Assembly: GCF_014641595.1 (NCBI RefSeq)
Contig: NZ_BMIA01000001.1
Location: forward strand, 2,294,426-2,358,425
DNA length: 64,000 nucleotides
Origin: Dyadobacter endophyticus
GTDB lineage: Bacteria > Bacteroidota > Bacteroidia > Cytophagales > Spirosomataceae
Reading direction: 5' to 3'
This document shows positions 44,201 to 53,900 of this stretch, piece by piece. The notes under the pieces were generated by a model, which was not told where the DNA came from, did not search any database, and saw only the letters and a list, made by a program, of their open reading frames with translations. A program made the position numbers and the translations under genes. The stretch's first letter is position 1, and each line of letters begins with the position of its first letter.

Positions 44201-44583
44201 CGAGAATCGGATCGATGATCAACTCCGACCGTTACGCGCGGTTCGATCAGCAGGGTGTCGGCAACAGCACCGCCGGCCTCAACTACTGGACACCGGAGAA
44301 CCCGACCAACGATTATCCCCGTCCGAACAAGAATGCGGGGCTCAAATACCTTTCGACATTGGGTTACCGGGATGCTTCCTATGCACGCATTCGCAACGTG
44401 ACGCTCGCGTACAACCTGCCGGTGGACAAGTTTAACTGGAAGATCATCCGCGGCCTGCGCATTTACGCCACCGCCAAGAACCTGGCGACATTCACCAAAC
44501 TCGATTACGACCCCGAACGCGGCGGATCGGAGAACTTCCCGATGACGAAACTGTTCGTTTTTGGCCTGAATGTGAACCTGTAA
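41278..44583 (+). CDS. SusC/RagA TonB-linked receptor with STN signalling domain (pectin PUL)
   Basis: 1101 residues. The signal region (about 1-42) is followed by an STN domain (VTLKFQNQRFEKVISSIE; LDELLSPLNLTYRVVGGQIVL), a carboxypeptidase-like domain (TISGVLTDEKNAVLPGVSVILKGT), the plug (LEEVVVIGYGAVRKRDLTGSV; SMEVLKDASSIAIYGSRGANGVIL) and the barrel ending in LFVFGLNVNL. The STN domain fits transport-coupled signalling to the FecR protein encoded just upstream. The nearby GH28 and GH43 enzymes point to a pectic glycan as cargo. Confidence 0.96.
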   Translation: MKKTEPLLLRLSNYRGMNMPRKLLLWAVTVTLLACQTVLAGGQQEVMSRLVTLKFQNQRFEKVISSIERQTKARIVYSSERVNVARNVSVEVNKKRLDAVLDELLSPLNLTYRVVGGQIVLESLARDESMAPAKTQAADRTISGVLTDEKNAVLPGVSVILKGTNRGTTTDGQGKFSLLVPDDAGAVMTFSFVGYQSQDVALGAQTIFNISLKPDVSALEEVVVIGYGAVRKRDLTGSVVQLKSEQLKQVPSNNVLDAVQGKIAGADITRSSGQAGAGVNITIRGNRSIGGNNSPLIIVDGVQYGDLADINSNDIESMEVLKDASSIAIYGSRGANGVILITTKKGKSGRPDISFNSYAGVSQVTMYPRAMDINEFRDFKREAWRAAGVWNTAADDPTIFTNVAEYDALQKGTWTDYQKELIHPGFQQNYQLGFRGGSEKLKSYVSVDYFNEKGILKLDEMNRYTARLNVDYTLTDWMKIGLQSQLTYYNQSVRRDPLNQANKISPLGSLYDENGNFNFIMLDGQTANPLSDEQPGVFNNNILTTRTLTNGYVEITPLKGLTFRSTLGANLSSSRNGAYSSPKSIDRSLTGKSLATYNVSNGRTINWENVVTYQKAFEQHNFTFTGIGSSLATVSDNAQASGVNQLIPSQLFYSLGSATEEIKINSAYAKNNLVSFAARVNYGFKDRYLLTLTARKDGSSKLAPGNKWTFFPSAAFAWRIIDEGFMKNFKKLSDLKLRLSYGIAGNDPSGPYATQTTLTRIAFGFDEVAYPAYTFSRNVGNAALGWELSATQNLGLDFGLFDGRINGSVDYYDTRTSDLLLDRGLPPTTGVTTVKQNIGKTRNRGIEVVLGSTNIRTADFTWNSSLTFTKNKEEITELVTQGNDIGNGWFIGSPISVFYDYEKLGIWQTSEAEAAKAMSPTQLPGEIKVKDQNGDGKIDAVNDRVILGTPRPKWSGGLDNTIKFKGFDLNVMIYARIGSMINSDRYARFDQQGVGNSTAGLNYWTPENPTNDYPRPNKNAGLKYLSTLGYRDASYARIRNVTLAYNLPVDKFNWKIIRGLRIYATAKNLATFTKLDYDPERGGSENFPMTKLFVFGLNVNL

Positions 44584-44603
44584 CCCTTTAAACCAGTCAA
44601 ACA

Positions 44604-46250
44604 ATGAGATCACAACTATTGAAAACAGGGTTTATAGCGGTTTCCCTCCTGGGGCTGTTTGCCTGTGAAAATACATTGGAGGAATACAATCCCTCGGGCC
44701 TGACCTCGGAAACCGTGTACACCACACCCGAAGGTTTTGAAACACTCGTGAACGCCGCCTACTCGTACCAGCGCTGGTGGTATGGCAAGGAAGAAGGATA
44801 CAATATCGCCGAAACCGGCACCGATATCTGGACAAGCGGTGCGGGCGAAGTATACCGCGATTTGACCCAATACCTCAACCTCCAGGGCAGCAACACGGCA
44901 CTTACCAACGAATGGCGAGAGTTCTACGCAGCTATCAATCTCTGCAACGGCGGTATCAACCGCATCGGCCAGGCTGGCTTGTCGGCGGCCCTGCGCCCCG
45001 TACGCGAGGGAGAGCTGCGCTTTTTGCGGGCATTTTACTACTGGCATATCGTCGAAACCTGGGGTGGTGTCCACTTTACGACCACCGAGACCAGCGGCAT
45101 TGTGACAACGGCCAACAAAACGCCGGTAGAGACTTTCTACAACCAGATTTTCGAAGACCTCAAAATCGCCGTCAGCAACCTGCCTGCAACACAGCCGCAA
45201 TATGGCCGCGTTACGAAAGGTGCAGCGCAGGCATTTCTGGCACGAATGTACCTTACCAGAGGCATGAACAAAGAGGCATTGGAAACGGCGAAAGCGGTTT
45301 TAGATGGCAATTATGGTTACAAACTGGAAGCGAATTATGCGGATCTCTGGAAAATGAGCAACCTGAAATCCAAAGAGGTGATCTACACCGTGGATTACTC
45401 CGCTAACCTGGCGCTGAACGACCTTGCAAATTCGACATTTAACCCATATGGCCATGGCCGCGGCAGTAACAATGCGCATTTGCTTTTCCTGATGAAGTAC
45501 GACGACCGACCCGGCATGACCCGCGACATTACCAATGGCCGCCCCTTCAACCGCTACATGCCTACCCGTTTCCTGCTCGACCTTTTCCCGGCCGAGGATG
45601 CACGCTACGAAGGCAGTTTCATGGAATCGTGGTATGCCAATTCAAATACGCTTCCCGCGGGTATTGCCAAAGGTGACACGGCTGTTTATTGCACCAAACT
45701 TGAAATCGCCGACGCTGTGGAAGCTTCCAAAAAATACCAGACCTACGACCGCAGCGATATTTACCTCGCCGACGGAACCGTGAAAGACAACCTGCGCTAC
45801 CCTACCCTGTCCAAATTCATGGATCCCACCCGCGCGAGCCTGAATGAGGCGCAAAGCGCGCGTGATGTGTTCGTGATCCGGCTGGCGGAAGTGTACCTGA
45901 TCGCCGCGGAAGCCGCCATGCAAACTGGCGACCTTGCCAAAGCAGCGGAATATGTGAATGTGGTCCGCACCAGGGCGGCCAAGCCCGGCAAAGCAGCCGC
46001 CATGCAAGTGAAAGCGGCGGATATTACGCTGGATTTCATCCTCGACGAGCGCGCACGCGAGCTTGCAGGTGAGCAACTGCGCTGGTTCGACCTGAAACGC
46101 ACCGGTAAACTCGTGGAGCGCATCAAAAAATACGCGCCCGACAATGCGGTCAATATCCAGGAACACCACACCGTCCGCCCGATCCCGCAAACGCAGCTGG
46201 ATGCAGTGGTGAATAAGAGCGAGTTTAAACAGAATGCCGGTTATCAATAA
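44604..46250 (+). CDS. SusD/RagB family glycan-binding lipoprotein (pectin PUL)
   Basis: 548 residues. The lipoprotein signal ends at LLGLFACENTLEEY. SusD features include LRPVREGELRFLRAFYYWHIVETWGG, VIRLAEVYLIAAEAAMQTGD and the C-terminal DERARELAGEQLRWFDLKR with a final NAGYQ. It is 20 bases after the SusC stop and forms the outer-membrane pair. A strong terminator-like hairpin (46263-46295) follows before the GH28 gene. Confidence 0.95.
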   Translation: MRSQLLKTGFIAVSLLGLFACENTLEEYNPSGLTSETVYTTPEGFETLVNAAYSYQRWWYGKEEGYNIAETGTDIWTSGAGEVYRDLTQYLNLQGSNTALTNEWREFYAAINLCNGGINRIGQAGLSAALRPVREGELRFLRAFYYWHIVETWGGVHFTTTETSGIVTTANKTPVETFYNQIFEDLKIAVSNLPATQPQYGRVTKGAAQAFLARMYLTRGMNKEALETAKAVLDGNYGYKLEANYADLWKMSNLKSKEVIYTVDYSANLALNDLANSTFNPYGHGRGSNNAHLLFLMKYDDRPGMTRDITNGRPFNRYMPTRFLLDLFPAEDARYEGSFMESWYANSNTLPAGIAKGDTAVYCTKLEIADAVEASKKYQTYDRSDIYLADGTVKDNLRYPTLSKFMDPTRASLNEAQSARDVFVIRLAEVYLIAAEAAMQTGDLAKAAEYVNVVRTRAAKPGKAAAMQVKAADITLDFILDERARELAGEQLRWFDLKRTGKLVERIKKYAPDNAVNIQEHHTVRPIPQTQLDAVVNKSEFKQNAGYQ

Positions 46251-46262
46251 TCCATTTTAAAT

Positions 46263-46295
46263 GTCTTCCTGCCCAAAAAGCAGGAAGACGCTTTT
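46263..46295 (+). terminator. Terminator/attenuator hairpin between SusD and GH28
   Basis: GTCTTCCTGC (46263-46272) and GCAGGAAGAC (46280-46289) form a perfect 10-bp stem with a 7-base loop, followed by GCTTTT. It ends 4 bases before the GH28 start codon. It should reduce read-through into the enzyme genes, as does the hairpin at 6782-6814 in the GH30 PUL. Confidence 0.75.
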
Positions 46296-46298
46296 GCT

Positions 46299-47984
46299 AT
46301 GACCTACAAAATACGAATTGCAGCTTTTGCCCTTGTCGCGATGGGCTATTGTAACATCGCCGCGCAGTTTGCAACGGCTCAGAATAGTCCCCGCGCGAAT
46401 GCGCCCGAATACAGTTGGTCGAACCTGCCGAAGATCCAACAGCCGGTGTTCCGAAAGGATACCCTCCGCATTACCGCATTCGGCGCCGTGCCCGACGGCC
46501 ACACGCTCAACACCAGGGCCATTAACCAGGCCATTGAAAGTTGCAGCAAGAAAGGCGGTGGTGTGGTGCTGGTACCTGCCGGGTTGTGGATTACAGGCCC
46601 TGTTGTGCTGAAAAGTAATGTAAACCTGCATTTGCAGGAAGGCTCGCTGCTCCTTTTCACGACGGACAAGTCGCAATATGCCATTACCGAAGGTTTTTAC
46701 GAAGGAAAAGCCGCGGCGCGGAACGAGTCGCCTATTTCTGGAAAAGACCTTGAAAACGTAGCCATTACCGGCAAGGGCATTGTGGACGGCAACGGCGATG
46801 TGTGGCGGGCAGTCAATAAAAACCAGCTCACCGAACCGCAGTGGAAGGAGAAAATCGAATCCGGTGGCGTGCTGAAAGACGATGGCAAAGTCTGGTATCC
46901 GAGTGAACAGTTCAAAAAGGCCAGCGTCGAAAACAAAAGCATGTTGCTGACGGGTGGTAAAAAACCGGGAGATTTTACGGATATTAAAGATTTCCTTCGA
47001 CCTAATCTGGTGGTTTTCAATAACTGTAAAAAGGTTTTGCTGGAAGGCGTTACGTTCCAGAACTCGGCTGCATGGTGCTTGCATCCGCTGATGGTACAGG
47101 ACCTGACGATCCGCAATGTACGCGTCAAAAACCCGGAATATGCGCATAATGGTGATGGTATGGACATCGAATCCTGCAAAAACTTCCTCATCGAAGGCTG
47201 TGTGCTCGACGTGGGCGATGATGCGATCTGCATTAAATCCGGTAAGGACGAAGAAGGCCGTAAGCGTGGCATACCGACCGAAAACGGCATTATCCGCAAC
47301 AATATCGTGTACCAGGGACACGGCGGGTTTGTGGTGGGTAGTGAAATGAGCGGCGGTGCCCGGAATATTTTCGTGGAGCAATGCACTTTTATGGGTACCG
47401 ATAAGGGCTTGCGCTTCAAATCGGTGCGCGGGCGCGGCGGCGTGGTGGAGAAGATTTTTGCGAGAAATATCAATATGAAGGATATCAAGCAGGAAGCTAT
47501 CTTCTTTGACCTTTACTATTTCGTCAAATTCGCTACGGATGGCGAGCGCGATATGCGTCCGGTCGTCAATGAAGGTACACCGGTTTTCAAAGACATGCAT
47601 TTTGAAAACATTGTGTGCAATGGTGCTACCAAAGGCGTATTTGTACGCGGACTGCCTGAAATGCCGGTCCGCAATATCGTCATGGAAAACATGGTACTTT
47701 CTGCCGAAACGGGTGTGGAACTTATCGACGCTGACAAAATCAGCTTTAAGCAAGTTAAACTGATCACCAAGCATTCCAAACCGGTTATTTTCACCGATAA
47801 TGCCACCAATATCACGATCGACGGTCTGCAATATAACGATCATAGCGAAACCCTGATTTCGGTCACCGGCGAACGCAGCCAGAACATCAACATCACTCAC
47901 ACGGATGCTTCGAAGGCAAAAAAAGTAAAGGAATTTTCAAAGGGAGCACAGGAAAAGAGCCTGGTTATTCATGAAGGTAAATAA
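46299..47984 (+). CDS. GH28 family polygalacturonase, exported
   Basis: 561 residues with an N-terminal signal peptide. The right-handed beta-helix begins with ITAFGAVPDGHTLNTRAINQAIE. The four GH28 active-site blocks are present: NGDGMD (Asp286), GDDAI (Asp307, Asp308), GHGG (His341) and RFKSVRGRGG. It should hydrolyse galacturonan or a decorated form of it. The reading frame overlaps the GH43 gene by 14 bases, so the two are translationally coupled. Confidence 0.93.
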   Translation: MTYKIRIAAFALVAMGYCNIAAQFATAQNSPRANAPEYSWSNLPKIQQPVFRKDTLRITAFGAVPDGHTLNTRAINQAIESCSKKGGGVVLVPAGLWITGPVVLKSNVNLHLQEGSLLLFTTDKSQYAITEGFYEGKAAARNESPISGKDLENVAITGKGIVDGNGDVWRAVNKNQLTEPQWKEKIESGGVLKDDGKVWYPSEQFKKASVENKSMLLTGGKKPGDFTDIKDFLRPNLVVFNNCKKVLLEGVTFQNSAAWCLHPLMVQDLTIRNVRVKNPEYAHNGDGMDIESCKNFLIEGCVLDVGDDAICIKSGKDEEGRKRGIPTENGIIRNNIVYQGHGGFVVGSEMSGGARNIFVEQCTFMGTDKGLRFKSVRGRGGVVEKIFARNINMKDIKQEAIFFDLYYFVKFATDGERDMRPVVNEGTPVFKDMHFENIVCNGATKGVFVRGLPEMPVRNIVMENMVLSAETGVELIDADKISFKQVKLITKHSKPVIFTDNATNITIDGLQYNDHSETLISVTGERSQNINITHTDASKAKKVKEFSKGAQEKSLVIHEGK

Positions 47985-49662
47985 GTACTATTGGGTCGTC
48001 GGCGCACTGCTGGCGACCTCCGCTTTCGCACAGAAAAACGCTGTTTTAAATACAAAAACAAGAACTACTGTTTCACCAACCGCGGTTTCCAAAACGGCAG
48101 TTTCCGAAACCTGGGTAGCCGATTTGCAGGATGGCCGTTACAGAAACCCGGTCCTCCACGCTGATTACTCCGACCCCGATGCCTGCCGTGTGGGGGAAGA
48201 CTACTACATGACCGCATCCAGTTTCGATGCAATCCCCGGCCTGCCCATTCTGCATTCCAAAGACCTCGTCAACTGGACGTTGATCGGCCATGCATTACCA
48301 CGGCAGGTGCCTATCGAACATTTCGAGAAAACGCAGCATGGAAACGGTGTGTGGGCGCCCGCAATACGCTTCCACAAAGGCGAATTCTACATTTACTATC
48401 CCGACCCTGATTTTGGTATTTATGTAATTAAGTCCAAAAATGCCGCTGGGCCATGGAGCGAACCGGTACTCGTGGAAGGTGGCAAAGGGCTGATCGATCC
48501 GTGCCCGCTTTGGGACGACGACGGCCAGGCGTACCTCGTACACGGGTGGGCGGGCAGCCGCGCGGGAATTAAAAGTGTGATTACCGTCAAGAAAATGAAT
48601 GCGGAAGGCACGAACGTAACCGACGCAGGGGCGCTCGTGTACGACGGCCACAAGATCGACCCGACGGTGGAGGGTCCGAAGTTTTACAAACGAAATGGCT
48701 ACTACTACATTTTCGCGCCTGCGGGAGGCGTCGCAACCGGGTGGCAAATTGTGTTGAGATCCCAAAACGTGTATGGCCCTTACGAGCGGAAGGTGGTAAT
48801 GGCCGAGGGAAAATCCGGCATTAACGGCCCGCACCAGGGCGCCTGGCTGACGACCAGCCCTGTCGATGGTAAGTCGGAGGATTGGTTCCTGCATTTTCAG
48901 GACAAAAACGAATACGGTCGCGTCGTGCATTTACAGCCGATGAAATGGACGAACGACTGGCCGGTTATCGGTACCGACCCGGATGGCGACGGCATTGGAG
49001 ATCCCGTGTTGACCTACACCAAACCATTGACCGTCAGAAAGTACCCGCTGGCAACCCCACCCGAGTCCGACGAATTCACCGAACTGGCTTTGGGCAAACA
49101 ATGGCAATGGCAGGCCAACCCGAAAGGAACCTGGGCGATGCCCGCGGCGGGTTATCTGAGGTTATATTCCTACCAAAAGCCCGAACAGGCAAAAAACCTG
49201 TGGGATGTGCCCAACGTGCTTTTACAAAAATTCCCGGCGGAAGAATTTACGGTAACCACCAGGCTACGATTTACCCCGAATGCGAACCTGACAAACGAAA
49301 AGACCGGGCTGGTGGTTATGGGGCAAAGCTATGCGGGTATTTACCTGCGCAGCGGCAAGAACAAAACGGAACTGATTTACGCGGTCTGCCAGAAGGCATC
49401 GGACGGCAAACCGGAAACCGAACGCGTTCTCGCCGAATTCAAACCTGAAACCGATATTCAATTGCGCGTCAAAGTAAGCAAGGGCGGTAAATGCGAGTTC
49501 GGGTTCAGTGAGGATGGCACCCGTTTCAAGATGATGGGCGAGACTTTCCAGGCGGAGGTTGGAAGATGGATTGGCGCCAAAGTGGGCATTTTCTGCACTC
49601 GGGAAAACCAGACTAACGATTCGGGATATGCTGATTACGAGTGGTTTATAATAACCAAATGA
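47971..49662 (+). CDS. GH43 family glycosidase (xylosidase/arabinofuranosidase type), exported
   Basis: 563 residues. The ATG lies inside the last codons of the GH28 gene. A signal peptide (cleavage near SAFA) and a Thr/Ser-rich linker lead to a five-bladed propeller with base Asp68 (HADYSDPDAC), modulating Asp176 (GLIDPCPLWDD) and acid Glu234 (PTVEGPKFYKRNGYYY). A C-terminal beta-sandwich (about 360-560, LGKQWQWQANPKG) is the accessory domain usual in the longer GH43 subfamilies. With the GH28 partner it suggests attack on substituted galacturonan such as xylogalacturonan or arabinose-bearing pectin; the sugar is inferred. Confidence 0.92.
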   Translation: MKVNKYYWVVGALLATSAFAQKNAVLNTKTRTTVSPTAVSKTAVSETWVADLQDGRYRNPVLHADYSDPDACRVGEDYYMTASSFDAIPGLPILHSKDLVNWTLIGHALPRQVPIEHFEKTQHGNGVWAPAIRFHKGEFYIYYPDPDFGIYVIKSKNAAGPWSEPVLVEGGKGLIDPCPLWDDDGQAYLVHGWAGSRAGIKSVITVKKMNAEGTNVTDAGALVYDGHKIDPTVEGPKFYKRNGYYYIFAPAGGVATGWQIVLRSQNVYGPYERKVVMAEGKSGINGPHQGAWLTTSPVDGKSEDWFLHFQDKNEYGRVVHLQPMKWTNDWPVIGTDPDGDGIGDPVLTYTKPLTVRKYPLATPPESDEFTELALGKQWQWQANPKGTWAMPAAGYLRLYSYQKPEQAKNLWDVPNVLLQKFPAEEFTVTTRLRFTPNANLTNEKTGLVVMGQSYAGIYLRSGKNKTELIYAVCQKASDGKPETERVLAEFKPETDIQLRVKVSKGGKCEFGFSEDGTRFKMMGETFQAEVGRWIGAKVGIFCTRENQTNDSGYADYEWFIITK

Positions 49663-49690
49663 AACAATGCAATGCAGGTAGCTTGTACCG

Positions 49691-50083
49691 TTAAACCGCG
49701 CTTATGCTGTCCAGGTTCAGCACTACCGTCCGTTTGCGACCTGCGTAATTGTATTTGACCGAGACACGGTCGCCGGCCTGGGGTATGCGGGTGAGTTGTT
49801 CGCGCAACACGTGGACCTCGGTCACAAAATTGCGGCCCCTTGCCGGCTTCACATGTACCTGGAATGTATAGTAGGTTTCGCCCTGTAAATAAGAGCCGAG
49901 ATGCTCTTCCGAAAACAGCACCACGGCATCGGCAACCTGCCCATCCGCAATATCCCTGCCGCCGAGCAACAACATGGTGCGACGAAACCGCAGCACAAAC
50001 CAAAGCCCCCCGATGATCAGAACTGCCAGTAATAAAATGAGCAACAACTGCCCTGCACGAATCGCCAATATCTCCATAGCCAA
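49691..50083 (-). CDS. Small membrane protein, DUF3592-like
   Basis: 130 residues. An N-terminal membrane helix (about 9-30, QLLLILLLAVLIIGGLWFVL) precedes a small beta-rich domain (YYTFQVHVKPARGRNFVTEVHVL, RIPQAGDRVSVKYNY) like DUF3592 proteins. No function is known. It is convergent with the GH43 gene (28 bases apart) and follows the LytTR regulator gene on the same strand. Confidence 0.7.
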   Translation of the reverse strand: MAMEILAIRAGQLLLILLLAVLIIGGLWFVLRFRRTMLLLGGRDIADGQVADAVVLFSEEHLGSYLQGETYYTFQVHVKPARGRNFVTEVHVLREQLTRIPQAGDRVSVKYNYAGRKRTVVLNLDSISAV

Positions 50084-50153
50084 TAGAATTCAATGGCTTC
50101 AAAGAAAAGAGGCAATGTTCCAAAGTACGACAATAGTGATTTAACGGACATTA

Positions 50154-50918
50154 TCACTTATCGAGTGGCTGGTTTCCGAGTGGTAATTGTAAAAGCACTT
50201 CTTCTTTTTTACGCCTCGATATTTCTACACGGCTACCATCAAGCAGTTCTACCAAATCGTGATCCGCCATGAGTTTTGCAATAAATTTCGGGTTGACCAA
50301 ATGTGATTTGTGCGTCCTGATAAACCCGAATTCGGTCAGCATTTCCTCGTAATATTTCAGGGTCTTGCTTGCCAGGACCGGCTTGCGGCTTTTAATGAAG
50401 ATATTGGTATAGTTGCCTTCGCCCTGTAACCGGATGATCTGGTCGAGCGTAAAAAACGACACGCCGTCCTGGTAAGGCACAGCCAGCCGGAATTCGCTCG
50501 CGCGCTTGTGCGCGATGTTGCGCACAAGGTTATCGAACAGTACCGGGTTCTGGTGCACGTTCTGCTTTTTGAGGAAACGGTCCACGGCCGCCCGCAGCTC
50601 ATCCGGATCGACGGGTTTGAGCAAATAATCAAGCGCGCTGAACCGAATCGCCTGCACGGCATACTGATTATACGCGGTGGTAAAAATCACTTCAAAAGCA
50701 GGCTCCTTTAAGGCCCTCAGAAAATCGAAACCATTTTTACCGGGCATTTCGACATCTAGAAAAACAATATTAGGGCGGAACGTTTTGAGTATTTCGAGCG
50801 CAATATCCACGGATTCGGCTTGCTTTACTTCACGGATCTCTTCAACATAAGTTTCAATGTAATGCGCCAGCACGTTTCTTGATTTAGGCTCGTCGTCAAC
50901 AATAAGTGCTTTGATCAT
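50154..50918 (-). CDS. LytTR-family response regulator
   Basis: 254 residues. The receiver domain (1-120) has DDE at 9-11 and the phospho-acceptor Asp55 in IVFLDVEMPGKNG. A LytTR DNA-binding domain fills about 150-248 (FFTLDQIIRLQGEGNYTNIFI; FIRTHKSHLVNPKFIAKL). It starts 3 bases after the stop of the sensor gene (50922-54512), so the two form a cognate pair. Targets may include promoters with the palindromes found at 54604-54690. Confidence 0.94.
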   Translation of the reverse strand: MIKALIVDDEPKSRNVLAHYIETYVEEIREVKQAESVDIALEILKTFRPNIVFLDVEMPGKNGFDFLRALKEPAFEVIFTTAYNQYAVQAIRFSALDYLLKPVDPDELRAAVDRFLKKQNVHQNPVLFDNLVRNIAHKRASEFRLAVPYQDGVSFFTLDQIIRLQGEGNYTNIFIKSRKPVLASKTLKYYEEMLTEFGFIRTHKSHLVNPKFIAKLMADHDLVELLDGSRVEISRRKKEEVLLQLPLGNQPLDK

Positions 50919-50921
50919 TGT

Positions 50922-53900
50922 TTAAGTCTGATATAAATAGGTAGATAATTCTATTCTGACAAGCGTTCCAAGTGCGTTACCGGCGGGATCGTACCGGTCG
51001 ATCACTTCGAGGGTGGCGTGGTTGCCCTGCCGCGCAAGGACGTCGATCCGGTCTTCACAGATACGTATTCCACGCGATTCGTGTTCCCTTGTGCGAGAGG
51101 AATTTTGTCTGATCTCCGCCGATTTTTTCCGGCCAATGCCATTGTCCTCGATTTCGCACGCAAACTGCTCCGGCCCGATCAGGAAAAAGCTGATTCTCAT
51201 GTGTCTGTCGCCTTCCTTATGCATTAATCCGTGCCACAAACCGTTCTCCACGAAAGGTTGAAGGAGCATCGATGGCAGCCGCACATAATCGTCTTCGAGT
51301 TCAGGATCCAGGTCGATGGAATAGGTAAACCCTTGGCCGAAACGCATCAGTTCAAGTTCAAGATAAAGTTCGAGAACGTCACGCTCTTCGGCGATCGTCA
51401 CCAGGTTTCTGCCCGAGTTGTTGAGCACAAGCCTGAAAAGCTTGGCGAATTTGTTGAGGTACTTGCTAGCCTCGGTATATTTCTTAGTGACGATGCATTC
51501 CTGGATGCTATTGAGACAGTTAAAAATAAAGTGCGGGTTCATTTGCGCACGGAGAGCCATCAGCTGGCTTTCTGCAAGCATTTTATTAATCCGCAAAAGC
51601 ATGATCTCCTGCCGCTCTGCTTGTGCCCGCGCCATGGCCTCGGTAATTTTGTTGGCGCTGATGGCAGCGATGGTCGAGATCACGCGGACATGGTCGTGCG
51701 TATAAAAATTCTTACGTGGATGTTCCGAATCAATAACCCCTATCACCTGCCCTTCATGCAGAATAGGCACCGCCAGCTCCGACGCCCTCGCCTGGTCATC
51801 GATAATGTAACGGTCGTCCTTTGAAGTATCGCTGATGATCTGCGGCGTAGCGGTAGCCGCGGCAGCTCCTACGATGCCCTCACCTACCTGGATTTCGATG
51901 GGGTTAAGAATTTCATACTCCTTCGGACTTTTCGGCCCGTAAGCGGCTTTCTGGATCAATTTGCCGCTTTCCTTATCCAGGAGATAGACTACGCAATCTT
52001 CAAAATGCAGTTTTGAAATACAGTTACGGGCAATGTCCCAGCATATTTCATTGACGGAGTTATCACCGTAGACGCTGTTGGCAAAATACTCGATCGTGTC
52101 ATCGAGATCTTTCTTTCTGAGCCTTTTGGTATAAACAGTATAAAACCAGTAAACGATACTCACGAGCGCCAGTGCACAAACGACGAAGAACCACCACGTC
52201 TGCCACCAATGCGGCAACACCCGAATTCGGAGCGTTTGAGCAGTCTTCATCCACCGGCCATTTTCGTCGGTGCTTCTGACCTTGAAAACGTACTCAGCCG
52301 GAAGCAGGTTGGTATAAGACGCCCTGATATTGCGGCCCGCCACAACCCAGTCGTCGTCGAGCCCGACGAGCTGGTAGCTGTATTGAAGTGAAGGAATGTC
52401 CCGATGGCTGAGCGAAGCATATTGGAAGGCTACGAAAGACTCGTCGGGTTTCAGTTCCAGCAAATCGCCTTTCAGTTCCCTGATCCTCTCCTGCCCGAAA
52501 ACCTTCACGGATGTAATGGCAGGCGGCTTCTGGACGGGTACGGAAGCGAAATGCTGCGGATTAATCACCACGACGTGATCGAGCATTACCGCATAAATTT
52601 TACCTCCGGCCACTGTTACATAGTTCCAATAATCCTGTAAGGTTTTACCGAGATCGAGCTCAACTTTACTGACATTGTTGCTAACGGGGTCATAGGCGGC
52701 CAATCCTTCGCGGGTAGCGGCCCACACTACGCCGTTATCATCGATATCCAGCGATGAAACCTGGTCGTATGGCAAGCCGCTTTTGGTGCTGATCGTCTTG
52801 ATAACCTTGCCATTGGCGTCGATTTTCATCAATCCGTTGGCTGTCGAAGCCGCCCAGATCCCGCCGGTTTTGCTTTCATGCATGGCATATATGTGCTCGT
52901 CTACCAGTTCAGGTGCAGCCAGGGTAATGAACCGCCCGGAAGAATGGTCGTGGCGTAATAACCCTTTTCCCTCCACGGCAAAAAGAATATCGCCGTTGGC
53001 AAGCAGGGCAAATGCCTGTGAGTTGGCAAATTGGAACAGCCCGTATTTCGGATCGGTACCGTCGAAGCGATCACAGACTTTGGTCACCGGATTATAGCGG
53101 TAGAATGCGTCGCCGTCTATCTCAAACCAGATATTACCCTGTTTGTCCAGAAAAACAAAGGGTGCCTGGTACGACGACAATCCTTTCTTCATCTGATCGA
53201 AACGTTGTAGGACGGACTGCCCGGGAGCAAGCGAATAAATGCCGTCGAAGCCCGCGAACCACCAGGTATTGCCCACTTTGGCCGTCATTACCGAACGGTT
53301 ATCCCGCAGCCTCTTACTGGCCGTGAGGTATTTCCGGTAGGTGCGGTCGACCGTATTATAGAACACCACGCCGTCTTCTTTGCAAGCGATGATCGTCTTA
53401 CCGTCGACTGTGATGGAATTGGCGTGGGCGAAGGTAGTTTCCAGGAAAAACGCAAAACTGGGCAATTTGTAAATGGCCTCGATGGGATTCTTGGGCAACG
53501 TTTTACTCACGCCGTTGATCGTACCGAGCCAAACATTGCCTTGTGCATCCGAAATAGCATCCCGGAAATGCCCGTATGCGATCGTGTAGGCCTGATCCTG
53601 GCTGTATTCTATTTTACGAAACGGCTGCCCGGGCTCTTTCAGGAATGCCGCAAACAGCCATGTAGAAACCCATAGCCTGTCCTGGCGGTCGATAAAAATG
53701 AAATTACACCCCTCGCCGATCAGCTTTCTGTCGAGCTCGTAATATTTTTCAAGCTTGCCGGTGCGATAATCCCAGTAATTCAGTGTCGGTTCTGTATCGC
53801 AACCATACCAGACATCGCCGCGGCGATCCAGTGCAATGGCATTCACATGTTCAGATTCCAACAGCGGGCTATTCAATGGGTTATTGCCTTTGAAATAAAC

